Notes: generated by a model from the sequence alone, not told the origin. 64,000 bases of DNA from Bauldia sp. (GCA_026126065.1 JAHCJY010000001.1:824001-888000), one strand, 5' to 3'; positions 51,398 through 62,399 are shown, numbered from the stretch's first letter. Numbers and translations: made by a program.

Positions 51398-51411
51398 TGA
51401 GCGAGATCAAT
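51398..51411 (+). promoter_or_regulatory. FNR/FixK-type box upstream of the SDR gene
   Basis: TTGAGCGAGATCAA keeps TTGA-N6-TCAA and is centred 66 bp ahead of the SDR start, just after the CBS gene ends. Confidence 0.6.
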
Positions 51412-51470
51412 GCGCTGTCGATTGGATGTCGGATCTTTGCGGCGACGAAATCCAAACGAGGAGGAATACG

Positions 51471-52241
51471 ATGGCCCTGTTGATGAACAAGGTAGCGTTG
51501 GTGACGGGTGCCGGGGCGGGCATCGGGCGCGCCACTGCGATCAAGTTCGCGGAGGAGGGCGCGACGGTCGTCGTGTCCGACATCGATCCGGTTGGCGGCC
51601 AGGAAACCGTCGATCTGGTGCAGGCGAGCGGTGGCGAGGCAAGTTTCATCCGCGCGGACGTTTCTTCCCCTTCAGACGTAGCCGCGATGGTGCAGCATGC
51701 GGTCACGACGCACGGCCGACTGGATTGCGCGTGCAACAACGCCGGGATCGAAGGAAAGATCGCGCCTCTGGCCGAACAGGCCGAGGCAAGCTTCGACAGG
51801 GTCCTGTCGGTCAATCTCCGTGGGGTGTTCCTTTGCCTGCGCGCGGAGATCACCGAAATGCTCAAGACCGGCGGCGGCTCAATCGTGAACCTGTCGTCGG
51901 TGGCCGGCCTGATTGGCTTCGCCGGGCTTTCGCCCTATGTCGCCTCCAAGCACGGCGTGAACGGCCTGACCAAGAACGCGGCCCTCGAATATGCCAAACA
52001 AGGGATTCGCGTGAATTCGATCTGTCCCGGCGGCATCGACACCCGGATGCTGGACTCCCTTGCGGAGCAGTCCACAGGCGGCAGCATGGATACCTCGGAG
52101 ATGATGGCGCCACTCCACCCGATCGGGCGGATCGGCACGCCAGATGAGGTCGCGAACCTCATCGCATGGCTCTGTTCGGATCGCGCGTCGTTCGTCACTG
52201 GCGCGCATGTGCCGGTCGATGGTGGTTATGTCGCGCAGTAG
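51471..52241 (+). CDS. Short-chain dehydrogenase/reductase
   Basis: A 256-residue classical SDR. The NAD(P)-binding motif is TGAGAGIGRA, followed by DIDP (an acidic residue favouring NAD), NNAG, the catalytic Ser in IVNLSSVAG and Tyr-x3-Lys in SPYVASKHG. The C-terminal PVDGGYVAQ is typical. The ATG has GAGGAGGAA at ideal spacing. Substrate unknown. The FNR-type box suggests a use in disposing of reducing equivalents or remodelling metabolism at low oxygen. Confidence 0.92.
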   Translation: MALLMNKVALVTGAGAGIGRATAIKFAEEGATVVVSDIDPVGGQETVDLVQASGGEASFIRADVSSPSDVAAMVQHAVTTHGRLDCACNNAGIEGKIAPLAEQAEASFDRVLSVNLRGVFLCLRAEITEMLKTGGGSIVNLSSVAGLIGFAGLSPYVASKHGVNGLTKNAALEYAKQGIRVNSICPGGIDTRMLDSLAEQSTGGSMDTSEMMAPLHPIGRIGTPDEVANLIAWLCSDRASFVTGAHVPVDGGYVAQ

Positions 52242-52366
52242 ACGACGTGACCATCGGCGACACGGGGACAAAGAGGCCCGGCGTGAGCCGGACTCCATGG
52301 AGCATCGGAGCGCGCGCTTGCGATGAAGTTGGAGACATGTGGGCAGCGAATTGATCGAGGTGATGG

Positions 52367-53257
52367 ATGAGCGACGAGTCGAGCGCGGGTCAGCCCAAAG
52401 GGCCTGGTCCAATGAGGCGTATCGCGGTCGCGACCGACTTTTCCGAACGAGGCTCCGTCGCCGTCGAGCGCGCCGTTGCCATTGCCGAGGCAACCGGAGC
52501 GGAGCTCTTCTTCCTGCATGCCATTGGTGACGACCGATCTCGCCCGGTGGCCGTGACGGTAGAGCAGGCACACGAGCAGCTTCTCACGGCGAGAGAGGCA
52601 TACGGAAATCGCATCCTCAGTGCCCAGGATGTCGTCGTCGGAGCCATCGATCGTGCCCTGCTGAATGCCGTTGAACAGGCTGGAGCAGATCTCCTGGTGG
52701 TCGGCGACCATCAACGCACCGCCGTTTTGGATCTGTTCCGGGACACAACGATGGAACGACTGGCACGTCGCAGTCAGGTCCCCCTGCTCGTCGCGCGCAT
52801 TTCTCCGACCCGGCCTTACCAGCGCGCGATGCTCGGGCTGGAAGGTGATGAAGCAGACGACCTGGTCAGAGCGGTCGACCTCCTGGGTCCGGCCGCGCCG
52901 GGTCATCTGACGGGCTTCCATGCGTATAATGCGGCGACCCGCTATCTCGCGTTTGCGAGGGTGCCCGAGGCCGAAATCGACGCCTATCGCGCGAGTATCG
53001 TGAACGGCGCAAGAACCTGGATCCTGGCGGCCCTCGATCCTGCCTTCCACGAGCGCCTTCATCTCCGCCTCGAAGAAGGTGACCCCGAGATAGCCTTGCT
53101 GAAAGCCGCCGCTGAAGATCGCAGTGACTTGACGGTGGTGTCGACCCACGCCCGAAGGCGTCTCTCGCGCGTCGTCCTGGGCAGCGTCAGCGCCGAATTG
53201 ATCCGTCGGGGCACGACCGATCTTCTGGTGGTCCCGCGCGAAAGGCGTGCTTCCTGA
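52367..53257 (+). CDS. Tandem universal stress protein
   Basis: A 296-residue UspA-family protein with two Usp folds. The first begins RIAVATDFSERGSVAVERAV and ends LLVVGDHQRTAVLD...RRSQVPLLVARI. The second ends TVVSTHARRRLSRVVLGSVS-AELIRRGTTDLLVV, close to the ATP-binding signature. The 52367 start adds 15 residues before MRRIAV; a start at 52412 is possible. It is a paralogue of the convergent gene at 53328-54173. Tandem Usps of this type are induced by oxygen limitation in other bacteria. Confidence 0.92.
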   Translation: MSDESSAGQPKGPGPMRRIAVATDFSERGSVAVERAVAIAEATGAELFFLHAIGDDRSRPVAVTVEQAHEQLLTAREAYGNRILSAQDVVVGAIDRALLNAVEQAGADLLVVGDHQRTAVLDLFRDTTMERLARRSQVPLLVARISPTRPYQRAMLGLEGDEADDLVRAVDLLGPAAPGHLTGFHAYNAATRYLAFARVPEAEIDAYRASIVNGARTWILAALDPAFHERLHLRLEEGDPEIALLKAAAEDRSDLTVVSTHARRRLSRVVLGSVSAELIRRGTTDLLVVPRERRAS

Positions 53258-53327
53258 GGGCGACGGGCCGAGCTCCCCGAGTGGCCGGTGTGCTACTCCT
53301 CCGGGGCAGGGCGGAGCGCCCGTTCAC

Positions 53328-54173
53328 TCATCCAGGAGTGCGAGGAACGACAAGAACGTCGGTCGTCCCTCGGCGGATCAGGTCGGCGCTGACGCTGCCC
53401 AGGATCGTGCGCAAAATGCCCCTCCGCGCATGGGTCGAAACCACCGTCAGTTCGCAGTTCTCTTCCTCGGCCGCCTTCATCAGGGCCGGGACGGGGTCCG
53501 CATCCTCGAGCCGGAGCCGGAGGCGGGAGCGCACGGCCGGATCGAATGTCGCAACGAGGCGGCTTCTCGCGTTGTTCATGACGTCCTGCCGATAGGCTGC
53601 GATGTTCTCCTCGGGCACGCTCGCGGAGGCGAGCATTCGGGCGGCGGTTGCGTCGAAGGCATGGAGACCGGTCAGACTGTTCGGCGCGGCGGAACCGAGC
53701 AGGTCCACGGCGCTGATCAGTTCGTTCGCTTCGTCGCTCTCGATGCCGATCAGTGCGCGACCGTAGGTCCGGATCGCAGGCAGGCGGGCGAGAAGGAGCG
53801 GGATCCGGACGAGCCGGGCCAGACGTTCGACCGTCGTGTCCCTGAACATATCCCGAATTGCGCTGCGCCGGTGGTCGCCCATCACGAGCAAGTCCGCCCC
53901 GCCGTTCGTCACGGCGGCCAGAATGGCGCGATGCGTGTCGCCGGCCACGACCTCCTGGAGGCTTCGGACTCGATCACCATAGGCTTCCCTCTCCCGCAGG
54001 AGCTGCTCACGAGCCTGCTCGGTCGCGGCGGCCACCATGTGAACGGGCCGGTCGTCATCCACGGCGTGCACGAAGAGAAGCTCCGCGCCGGTCGCCTCCG
54101 CAATGGCGACGGCGCGTCCCACCGCGACCGCGCTTCGTTCGGAAAAGTCCGTCGCGACCGCAATACGTGTCAT
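53328..54173 (-). CDS. Tandem universal stress protein (paralogue)
   Basis: A 281-residue Usp with the same two-domain layout as the neighbour: IAVATDFSERSAVAVGRAVA at the start, VMGDHRRSAIRDMFRDTTVE in the first domain and TVVSTHARRGILRTILGSVS near the end. The two proteins can be aligned over almost their whole length, so they arose by duplication with inversion. Its start overlaps the stop of the antiporter gene (ATGA), indicating cotranscription and perhaps a regulatory link to ion transport. Confidence 0.92.
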   Translation of the reverse strand: MTRIAVATDFSERSAVAVGRAVAIAEATGAELLFVHAVDDDRPVHMVAAATEQAREQLLREREAYGDRVRSLQEVVAGDTHRAILAAVTNGGADLLVMGDHRRSAIRDMFRDTTVERLARLVRIPLLLARLPAIRTYGRALIGIESDEANELISAVDLLGSAAPNSLTGLHAFDATAARMLASASVPEENIAAYRQDVMNNARSRLVATFDPAVRSRLRLRLEDADPVPALMKAAEEENCELTVVSTHARRGILRTILGSVSADLIRRGTTDVLVVPRTPG

Positions 54174-55861
54174 TCGGTTTCTCTGGTGTTGCCGGCCGCA
54201 TCCGGTGCCGGTGCGTCCATCGCCTCGATCTGCGCGGCCGCGGCCGCGGCCGCATCGTCGAACGGACTGAGCACGAGATCAACGCCGCCTTCCTGCAGCA
54301 GCAGTTCCTCAGTCCGGTCGCGGGCCGTTATCGCAATCCGGCCGGTGAAGTGCAGGCTCCTGATGGCGGCCATGAGGCCGCCGCGCGGATCGGGGCCGGT
54401 CAGGATAACAGAGCCGTACGGCACGGCGAGGATGACCCAGCGCGCCTGCGCGAGGGGCAGGTCTGCCCAGAACTCCTGCTCGGTGACGTCACCATAGCGC
54501 GTGGCGTAGCCGGCGCGGCCTAGGTCCGCGACCGCTTGCGGATCCATGTCGATCCCCAGGACATGCATCCCGGCGTTCTCGAGCCGGCGTATCAGCTCGG
54601 AGCCGAACCGGCCGAGGCCAAAGAGCAGGACGTCCACCTGTCGTGGATCGACACCGTCGAGGCTTCCTTCACGCCGTCGCCCGAAGTCGAATGGCCGGAG
54701 GAACGGCTTGACCCAGCGATAGAGCTGGTGGGAGTAGGTGATCATGTAGACGGAGGCGGCGATCGTCACTAGCCCGACCAGGGTCACCAGTCCGACGGCG
54801 CCTTCGTTCACGTGGCCGAGCGATAGCCCCATCGCCATGAAGATCAGCGAGAATTCCGAGATCTGGGCGACGGTCAGGCCCGCAAGGAAGCCCGTCCGCG
54901 CCCGGTACCCCATCCACGCCATGATGGCGATCACGATCAGCGGGTTGCCGATGAGCACAAAGAGCGAAAGCAGCACTGCCTGAGGAACGTCGCTCCCGAG
55001 CCTTTCGATATCCAATGAGGCGCCGATCGAGAGGAAGAAGAACAGGAGAAGGAAGTCCCGCACCGCGGACAGCCTGGCGGAGATCATGTCGCGAAAGGAC
55101 GTCGAGCCCAGCGACACGCCGGCGATGAGTCCCCCCAACTCCTTGCCGAGACCGGCTGTGTCGGCGAGCGAAGCGGCGGCGGCCGCCCAGCCGATCGCGA
55201 AGATGATGACAAGATCCGGGCTGCGTGCGAAGCGTGCCATCAGGGACTCGGCAGCAAACCGTACGAAGAGCACCAGGAGGATCACTGCCACGGCCAATGC
55301 GCCGATGACAGCGACGAGATCGCCCAGCCCGCGCCCATCCTGGCTGCCGACTCCGACAGCCGACAGAACCACCATCGCGATGACGACCACGATGTCCTGG
55401 ACGATCAGGAAGCCGAGCGCGATGCGGCCGTGCAGGCTGTCGAGCTCGCGTTTGTCGCCCAGCAGCTTCACCACGATGATCGTGGACGAGAAGGTGAGCG
55501 CTACCGCGACATACAGGCTGGTGACCGCGTCGAACCCGAGGGCAAGGCAGATGCCAAAGCCGACGACCGAGGTGAAAAGGACCTGGCCGAGCCCCGTGGC
55601 CAGCGCGACCGGGCCGAGCGTCCGGACAAGGCGCCAGTCCAGTTTGAGGCCGACCAGGAACAAAAGGACGGTAACGCCCAGCTCGGCGAGATACTCCACC
55701 TGTTCGGTGGTCTCCGGCGCCCCCTGAAAGAAGGCAGCCGCGAGGATGCCGACTGCGATGAAGCTGACGATGACGGGCTGACGAAACAATGCGCCGACGA
55801 GGCCTATCGCGGCCGCGGCAAGCAGGATCCACGCAATCTCCACGAAGACGATCTCGGCCAT
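54170..55861 (-). CDS. CPA2 monovalent cation:proton antiporter, KefB/KefC-like
   Basis: A 563-residue protein. About 12-13 membrane helices (residues 1-390) contain LLFLVGLKLDW, FSSTIIVVKLLGDKRELDS, IALGFLIVQDIVVVIAMVVL and SLGSTSFRDMIS. A cytoplasmic Rossmann TrkA-N domain follows, with VLLFGLGRFGSELIRRLENAG and DMDPQAVADLG. KefB/C proteins expel K+ in exchange for H+, acidifying the cytosol to survive electrophiles; the nucleotide domain senses NAD(H) or glutathione adducts. A universal stress protein is translationally coupled downstream. Confidence 0.92.
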   Translation of the reverse strand: MAEIVFVEIAWILLAAAAIGLVGALFRQPVIVSFIAVGILAAAFFQGAPETTEQVEYLAELGVTVLLFLVGLKLDWRLVRTLGPVALATGLGQVLFTSVVGFGICLALGFDAVTSLYVAVALTFSSTIIVVKLLGDKRELDSLHGRIALGFLIVQDIVVVIAMVVLSAVGVGSQDGRGLGDLVAVIGALAVAVILLVLFVRFAAESLMARFARSPDLVIIFAIGWAAAAASLADTAGLGKELGGLIAGVSLGSTSFRDMISARLSAVRDFLLLFFFLSIGASLDIERLGSDVPQAVLLSLFVLIGNPLIVIAIMAWMGYRARTGFLAGLTVAQISEFSLIFMAMGLSLGHVNEGAVGLVTLVGLVTIAASVYMITYSHQLYRWVKPFLRPFDFGRRREGSLDGVDPRQVDVLLFGLGRFGSELIRRLENAGMHVLGIDMDPQAVADLGRAGYATRYGDVTEQEFWADLPLAQARWVILAVPYGSVILTGPDPRGGLMAAIRSLHFTGRIAITARDRTEELLLQEGGVDLVLSPFDDAAAAAAAQIEAMDAPAPDAAGNTRETE

Positions 55862-56754
55862 CGCCTAGCCCTATCCTCGAAGGCGCCTGAAACCACAAGT
55901 CGACCGGAGACGCATCGCCGCGCCGTTCAGCCTCATCGGGCTCCGGGCACGCAAAGCAAATCCGACGCAGACGCCATAAGGCCGCGGCCGGCGAGGTCAC
56001 CGCTGTGACGGCGCCTGTCCCAGGTCGGATGGACTCCGACGACCGTCAGATCGACTGGCTCCGATTGTGTGAGACTGCCCAGGAGTCCGGGTTCCCTTGT
56101 TCGAGCCGCACCGATGGAGGCGACATGAAGTCCGGCCTATCCCCGAAGCGGCGGACGAATGCCAGCGCCTCCGCATTGGGCGCATCCTGGATGGCCTGCG
56201 CGTTGTCCTCGCCGAGAAAGCCGGCAAACGCGGCGCCGGCGATTAGCGGGACGACGGGAGTTCGGCGACACGCACCCGGGCCGCCAGGCCGCAGAGCATG
56301 GCGCCGGCGGCCCGAGGGTCGCGCCGGCGCCCGTTTCTTTTCTCAGCCTCAAAATCCCGCGAGAAGTGCGCTGTAGTGGCGCGCCAAGTTTACCCGAGCA
56401 CCGGCGGTAGCGATGAGCCTCTTATTCACGAGATGCCGCTACGGCCTTTGTAACCGCGGAGGATATGAGAAGACACCGTCCTCCGGATATTCTCTGAATC
56501 GTCGCAATGTATCATCAACAAAATGATGCAACCATATCAACGCAACTTATGGAAACTATAGAATGCGGTTGTAGGCGCAAAAAAATACGTCGACAATCTC
56601 ATTGCAGCGTGTGCCGTCAATTGACAGTTCCGCTCGACCGCCCCGATGGTCGACCTCGTTCCGCGTTTCGTAACTTGATTTAATCCATCGGGCGGCTAAG
56701 CCCCTGTCCCAGGGGCGCATAAGAATGGCGCTGTGGCCAAATGAGGAGCGAACA
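55862..56754. other. Long intergenic stretch, partly A+T-rich
   Basis: About 890 bp between divergent genes. A minus-strand frame (56056-56260) reads AGAAFAGFLGEDNAQAIQDA and ALAFVRRFGDRPDF, which looks protein-like, but it has no start codon and is probably a remnant. Around 56480-56700 the DNA becomes clearly richer in A and T, fitting a promoter region. A perfect 7-bp dyad (GCCCCTG / CAGGGGC, 56700-56716) lies 38 bp ahead of the cytochrome gene start and could be an operator or leader hairpin. Confidence 0.45.
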
Positions 56755-57153
56755 ATGAGGAAGGCAGTCATCATCGGCGGTGCGGCGGGGCTCGCGCTCC
56801 TGAGCTCGGCGGTAGTTGCCCAGGTGACCGCGCCGACCGCGGAAGTGATGACCGCGGGCCAGCGCGGGTTTGCGCAGAACTGCGCAGTCTGCCATGGCGC
56901 AGAGGGCGGCGGTGGCGCCGGTCCGTCGCTGGCCGGCAACCCGGTCACGGCATCCTCCCTCGGCGTGGTCCAGATTATCATCCAGGGCTACCTGAACCAC
57001 GGCATGCCCCCGTTCGGGCATCTCTCCGACGACCTCATTGCCGCGATTGCGTCCTATGTCCGCAACTCGTGGGGCAACGCGCACGGCGAGGTTACGGTCG
57101 CGACCGTCGCGTCGATCCGCGCCGATATCGCCGCCGCCGGTCCGGGCGAATAG
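56755..57153 (+). CDS. Periplasmic class I cytochrome c
   Basis: A 132-residue exported monoheme cytochrome c. The signal peptide (IIGGAAGLALLSSAVVAQ) is followed by the heme site FAQNCAVCHGAEGGGGAGPS, a Met-ligand region LNHGMPPFG and the last helix LIAAIASYVRNSWGN. GAGGAG precedes the ATG. A start 10 codons earlier is open but less well placed. It probably shuttles electrons in the periplasm; there is no partner oxidase in the window. A terminator follows directly. Confidence 0.92.
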   Translation: MRKAVIIGGAAGLALLSSAVVAQVTAPTAEVMTAGQRGFAQNCAVCHGAEGGGGAGPSLAGNPVTASSLGVVQIIIQGYLNHGMPPFGHLSDDLIAAIASYVRNSWGNAHGEVTVATVASIRADIAAAGPGE

Positions 57154-57187
57154 ACGCTTCGATCCGTTCCGATCAACGGACAAGTTC

Positions 57188-57215
57188 AAGGGCCGGGGCT
57201 GACGCTCCGGCCCTT
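57188..57215 (+). terminator. Terminator after the cytochrome c gene
   Basis: A 9-bp stem (AAGGGCCGG / CCGGCCCTT) with T-rich sequence following (TCTCC) lies 35 bp past the stop. Confidence 0.7.
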
Positions 57216-57367
57216 TCTCCATTCGCACGCCCGTTCCCGTCCGGTGTGTTCCCTGCGTGCAACACTCGCGCCGCGTTGCGTCATGCGTGTCGCGGGCGGA
57301 CAAATTTTGAACGACTTCCGCGACGCTAGGTCCGAGCGATCCGCGAGAAGGACCGCGCGCAGCGGTA

Positions 57368-58279
57368 ATGGCAACCATGATGATTCGATCACTCCGGGCG
57401 GGCGCGATCGCCCTTTGCGTCGTCGTCGGCATACCCGCCGCCTCCGCCCAGACGGCGGCCGAACTGACGGTCCGAGTCGACCGGCTCGAAGCGCTGGTGC
57501 GGACGCTCACGGGCCAGATCGACGAGCTGACGCACCAGGTCCAGGTCCTTCAGGACACGATCCAGCGCATGCAGGCCGACTACGAGTATCGCTTCCAGCG
57601 GCTGGAAGGCGGCGCCGGAACCGCACCGGCAGCGACAGCACCGCCGATCGCGGCTCCCGCAGCCGATCCGCTCCAGCTTGGCGCACCACCTGCCGCTCTT
57701 GGCCTCGTGCCGGCCGACCCGGCTGCCGCGGGTGTCGGCGCGCCGCTCGATCTCGGCCAGGTCCTGCGCGGGGACGGAACCTACAATCTCACGCCGCCGG
57801 CGACCGTGCCGGGCGCGGACGTTCCAACGGATGCGCCGCCCGCGGGGGTGCAGACCGCCGCGCTGACCGGCAACGCGCAGGCCGACTACGACCGCTTCTA
57901 CCAGTTCATCCTCAACGGCGACGACGTGGCCGCCGAGCAGGGTTTCCGGGCGTTCCTGTCGGCCTATCCGGGCAATGCGCGGACGGTTGATGCGCAGTAC
58001 TGGCTGGCGGAGAGCCTCTTCTCGCAGGCGACTGCGCCGGGCGCGGCCACAACGCTGTACGTCGATGCGGCGAACGCCTACCTGACCGCCTATCGCTCCT
58101 CGCCTCAGGGGGACAAGGCGCCGGACGCACTCTTCAAGCTCGGGATGTCGATGGTCGCCCTGGGCCGGCCGCAGGACGGTTGCGACATCTACGCCCAGGT
58201 GCTCGCGACCTATCCCGCCGCGTCCAACGCCCTCCGTGAGCGGGTCGCCGCGGAACAGCGCAACGCGCGTTGCGGCTAG
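57368..58279 (+). CDS. cpoB: Cell-division coordinator CpoB (YbgF)
   Basis: A 303-residue periplasmic protein. The signal peptide (IALCVVVGIPAASA) is followed by a trimerising coiled coil (ELTVRVDRLEALVRTLTGQI to MQADYEYRFQRLE), a Pro/Ala-rich linker (about 85-165) and C-terminal TPR repeats (YDRFYQFILNGDDVAAEQGF; DAQYWLAESLF; LFKLGMSMVALG). CpoB binds TolA and PBP1B to coordinate outer-membrane constriction with peptidoglycan synthesis. It normally follows pal; here it starts 49 kb downstream of pal but keeps its usual right-hand neighbours tilS and ftsH. Confidence 0.92.
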   Translation: MATMMIRSLRAGAIALCVVVGIPAASAQTAAELTVRVDRLEALVRTLTGQIDELTHQVQVLQDTIQRMQADYEYRFQRLEGGAGTAPAATAPPIAAPAADPLQLGAPPAALGLVPADPAAAGVGAPLDLGQVLRGDGTYNLTPPATVPGADVPTDAPPAGVQTAALTGNAQADYDRFYQFILNGDDVAAEQGFRAFLSAYPGNARTVDAQYWLAESLFSQATAPGAATTLYVDAANAYLTAYRSSPQGDKAPDALFKLGMSMVALGRPQDGCDIYAQVLATYPAASNALRERVAAEQRNARCG

Positions 58280-58319
58280 CAGCGTTACCCGCCGCGCGCC
58301 GGCGGGCTATCCTGCCCGG

Positions 58320-59696
58320 ATGAACCGACAGGCCGGCCCGCTCCGCGACGACGAAGTCGATGCCCTTCTCGCTGGCGAGGAAGGGGAAGCGGCCATCGCG
58401 CTTGCCGTTTCCGGCGGATCCGACTCGCTGGCGCTGCTCGACCTCGTCCATCGCTGGTCGCTGCGGTGCCAGCCGCGGCCGGTACCTGTGGTCCTGACCG
58501 TCGACCACGGGCTACGCGAAGGCTCCGCCGCGGAGGCGGCGATGGTGGCGCAACTCGCGACGGCGCGCGGCCTCCGTCATGAGACGCTCGTCTGGGACGG
58601 ACCGAAGCCGGCGACCGGCATCGAAGCCGCGGCCCGGGAGGCGCGCTACCGCCTCCTCGACGAAGCGGCCCGGCGCGCCGGCGCGCGCGTCCTGTTCACG
58701 GCGCATCACCTGGAGGACCAGGCGGAAACCGTGCTGATGCGGCTTGGCCGAGGATCGGGCATTGGCGGCCTTGCCGGCATGGCGGCGCGGCGACAACTCG
58801 CCGGCGACGGCGTGACGCTGGTCAGGCCGCTCCTCGACGTGCCGAGGGCGAGGCTGGTGGCAACCGCGCTCGCCGCGGGGTTCACGCCCGCCGACGATCC
58901 CATGAACGGCGATCCCCGGTTTGCGCGCGCGCGTCTGCGGAAGGTGATGCCAGGCCTCGCCGGGGCGGGCGTTGATGCCGCGGCGCTGGTCCGGGCGGCG
59001 CGCCTCTTCCGCCGGGCGGACGAGGCGCTCGCCCTGACGACGCGGATCTGGCTCGTCCGGAACGTGGCCGCGAACGCGCTTGGCGTGGCGAGCCTTCGCC
59101 GCGTCGCTCTCATCGGGGAACCGCAGGAAATCCGGCTCCGCGCGCTCGGGGCGATGCTCGCCGCCATCGGCGGCAGCGGCGCGGTGCCAGGCGACGGGCC
59201 GCTCGGCGCGCTCGACGACGCGGTCCTCGCCGGGCTGGCGTTCCGGCGGACGCTGGCCGGCGCCGTGATCCGCACGCGTGGTCCGGATATCGTGCTCCAC
59301 CGCGAGCCCGGCCGGATGGACGTTGCGGAGACCATGTTGCCGGCCGGGTATTCGGGGCTGTGGGACGGCCGCTTCCGGGTCACGGTCGGCGGGGCGGAAG
59401 ATGTCAGCGTCGGGCCGCTTGCCGCGCGAGGCTACGCGGAGTTGCCGCGCGCCAGTCGCGCACGGCCGCGGGCTGCGGCCGAAACCGTGCCGGCGTTCCG
59501 GCGACAGGGGCGTCTCGTCGCAGTCCCCGCGCTGGGATTCACGGAGCCGGGTGGCGAGGGGCTTCTGGCGGTGGAAGTCGCGGCGGCCGGGCTTTCGACA
59601 GCGGCGCGGGGCCTGCGATCCGGCTCCGCGTCCCGGGCGCCTACCTTGCTCGCAGGTACGAGTGAACTTCTGAACCCTTTGTCGCGTATTGGCTAA
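58320..59696 (+). CDS. tilS: tRNA(Ile)-lysidine synthetase
   Basis: A 458-residue enzyme that converts C34 of tRNA-Ile(CAU) to lysidine, allowing AUA decoding. The PP-loop ATP site is LAVSGGSDSLALLDLV near residue 30; LTVDHGLREGS, LFTAHHLEDQAETVLMRLGR and GIGGLAGM follow. The C-terminal part is less conserved, as usual. ATG 58320 is chosen; the frame is open upstream to 58236 within the end of cpoB. It is followed by ftsH, the common alphaproteobacterial order. Confidence 0.93.
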   Translation: MNRQAGPLRDDEVDALLAGEEGEAAIALAVSGGSDSLALLDLVHRWSLRCQPRPVPVVLTVDHGLREGSAAEAAMVAQLATARGLRHETLVWDGPKPATGIEAAAREARYRLLDEAARRAGARVLFTAHHLEDQAETVLMRLGRGSGIGGLAGMAARRQLAGDGVTLVRPLLDVPRARLVATALAAGFTPADDPMNGDPRFARARLRKVMPGLAGAGVDAAALVRAARLFRRADEALALTTRIWLVRNVAANALGVASLRRVALIGEPQEIRLRALGAMLAAIGGSGAVPGDGPLGALDDAVLAGLAFRRTLAGAVIRTRGPDIVLHREPGRMDVAETMLPAGYSGLWDGRFRVTVGGAEDVSVGPLAARGYAELPRASRARPRAAAETVPAFRRQGRLVAVPALGFTEPGGEGLLAVEVAAAGLSTAARGLRSGSASRAPTLLAGTSELLNPLSRIG

Positions 59697-59771
59697 GGGG
59701 ACGGTGACGCCTATGTTAGGGCGAGCTGGCGCTGTGCGGCAGGCTGGGCTCGGCCGCACGAGAGGATGGGT

Positions 59772-61697
<1,926 letters not shown>

Positions 61698-61716
61698 GGC
61701 AGGCACGACGAGTTGC

Positions 61717-61748
61717 AAAGGGCCCCGGAGACGGGGCCCTTTCTCTTT
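61717..61748 (+). terminator. Rho-independent terminator after ftsH
   Basis: A perfect 10-bp stem (AAAGGGCCCC / GGGGCCCTTT, 6-base loop) runs into TCTCTTT, about 20 bp past the stop. Confidence 0.85.
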
Positions 61749-61862
61749 GGCCTTCGTGAGTTCTCAACTGCCTATTCTGCCGTGCGCCTTTTGCTCCTCC
61801 ATGGTCGGAGGTAGCATCTGCGATGTCGGCGGAGAGAGTCCCCCGACGCCTCGGGGGCGAAG

Positions 61863-62399
61863 ATGAAGCTCAAGGTCCTGCTGGCCGGCTTGCTCGGCTC
61901 GATGCTCGTCAGTTCGGCCGCGTTCGCGACCGACCGGCCGCAGCTCATCACGCCGCCGCCATTGCCGGTGGTGGTCGTGCCGCCGGCGCCGTCCTTCAAC
62001 TGGGCCGGAGCCTATGTTTCCGCCGCCTATCAGCGCGGTGCGATCGTCCAGGGGGCGGTGGGCTTCAACGTCGTGCGGAGCCGGGTCGTCCTCGGCGCCG
62101 AACTCCTCGGCGGCTACAGCATCGGCGGCGGCGGCCTCTCGGTCGGCCTGGGGCTGCGTGCCGGCGTGCTCGTCGGCGACCGCGACCGGCTCCTCCTCTA
62201 CGCCTCGGGCCGGCTGTACTGGGTGCCGGGCACCTCGTTCTTCCCGATGACGTTCGATGTCGGCGCGGAGTTCCGCCTTACGGATCGCCTTTCGGTCTTC
62301 GCGGAAGGGGGCCTGTACGCTTCGTTCGAGGGTGGCGTCGGTCTCGGCTGTTGCGGGTCGTCGCTCCACGCCGGCGTAACGTTCCGGCTCGGCCGGTAG
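61863..62399 (+). CDS. Small outer-membrane beta-barrel protein
   Basis: A 178-residue protein with a clear signal peptide (VLLAGLLGSMLVSSAAFA) and a Pro/Val-rich linker. Alternating strands follow: FNWAGAYVSAAYQRGAIVQG, VLGAELLGGYSIGGGGLSVG, ASGRLYWVPG and FAEGGLYASFEGG, ending in VTFRLGR with the terminal aromatic/basic pattern of barrels. It resembles the Omp25/porin-like proteins of rhizobia, though shorter. The start lies about 115 bp after the ftsH terminator, so it should have its own promoter. Confidence 0.72.
   Translation: MKLKVLLAGLLGSMLVSSAAFATDRPQLITPPPLPVVVVPPAPSFNWAGAYVSAAYQRGAIVQGAVGFNVVRSRVVLGAELLGGYSIGGGGLSVGLGLRAGVLVGDRDRLLLYASGRLYWVPGTSFFPMTFDVGAEFRLTDRLSVFAEGGLYASFEGGVGLGCCGSSLHAGVTFRLGR

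Noticed and set aside
52351..52364. TTGATCGAGGTGAT ahead of the first universal stress gene, as a further FNR box
   Set aside because: The second half-site does not match TCAA and it lies too near the start codon.
56056..56260. Protein-like minus-strand frame in the gap before the cytochrome c gene
   Set aside because: No start codon in frame and no domain; recorded only as a possible remnant.
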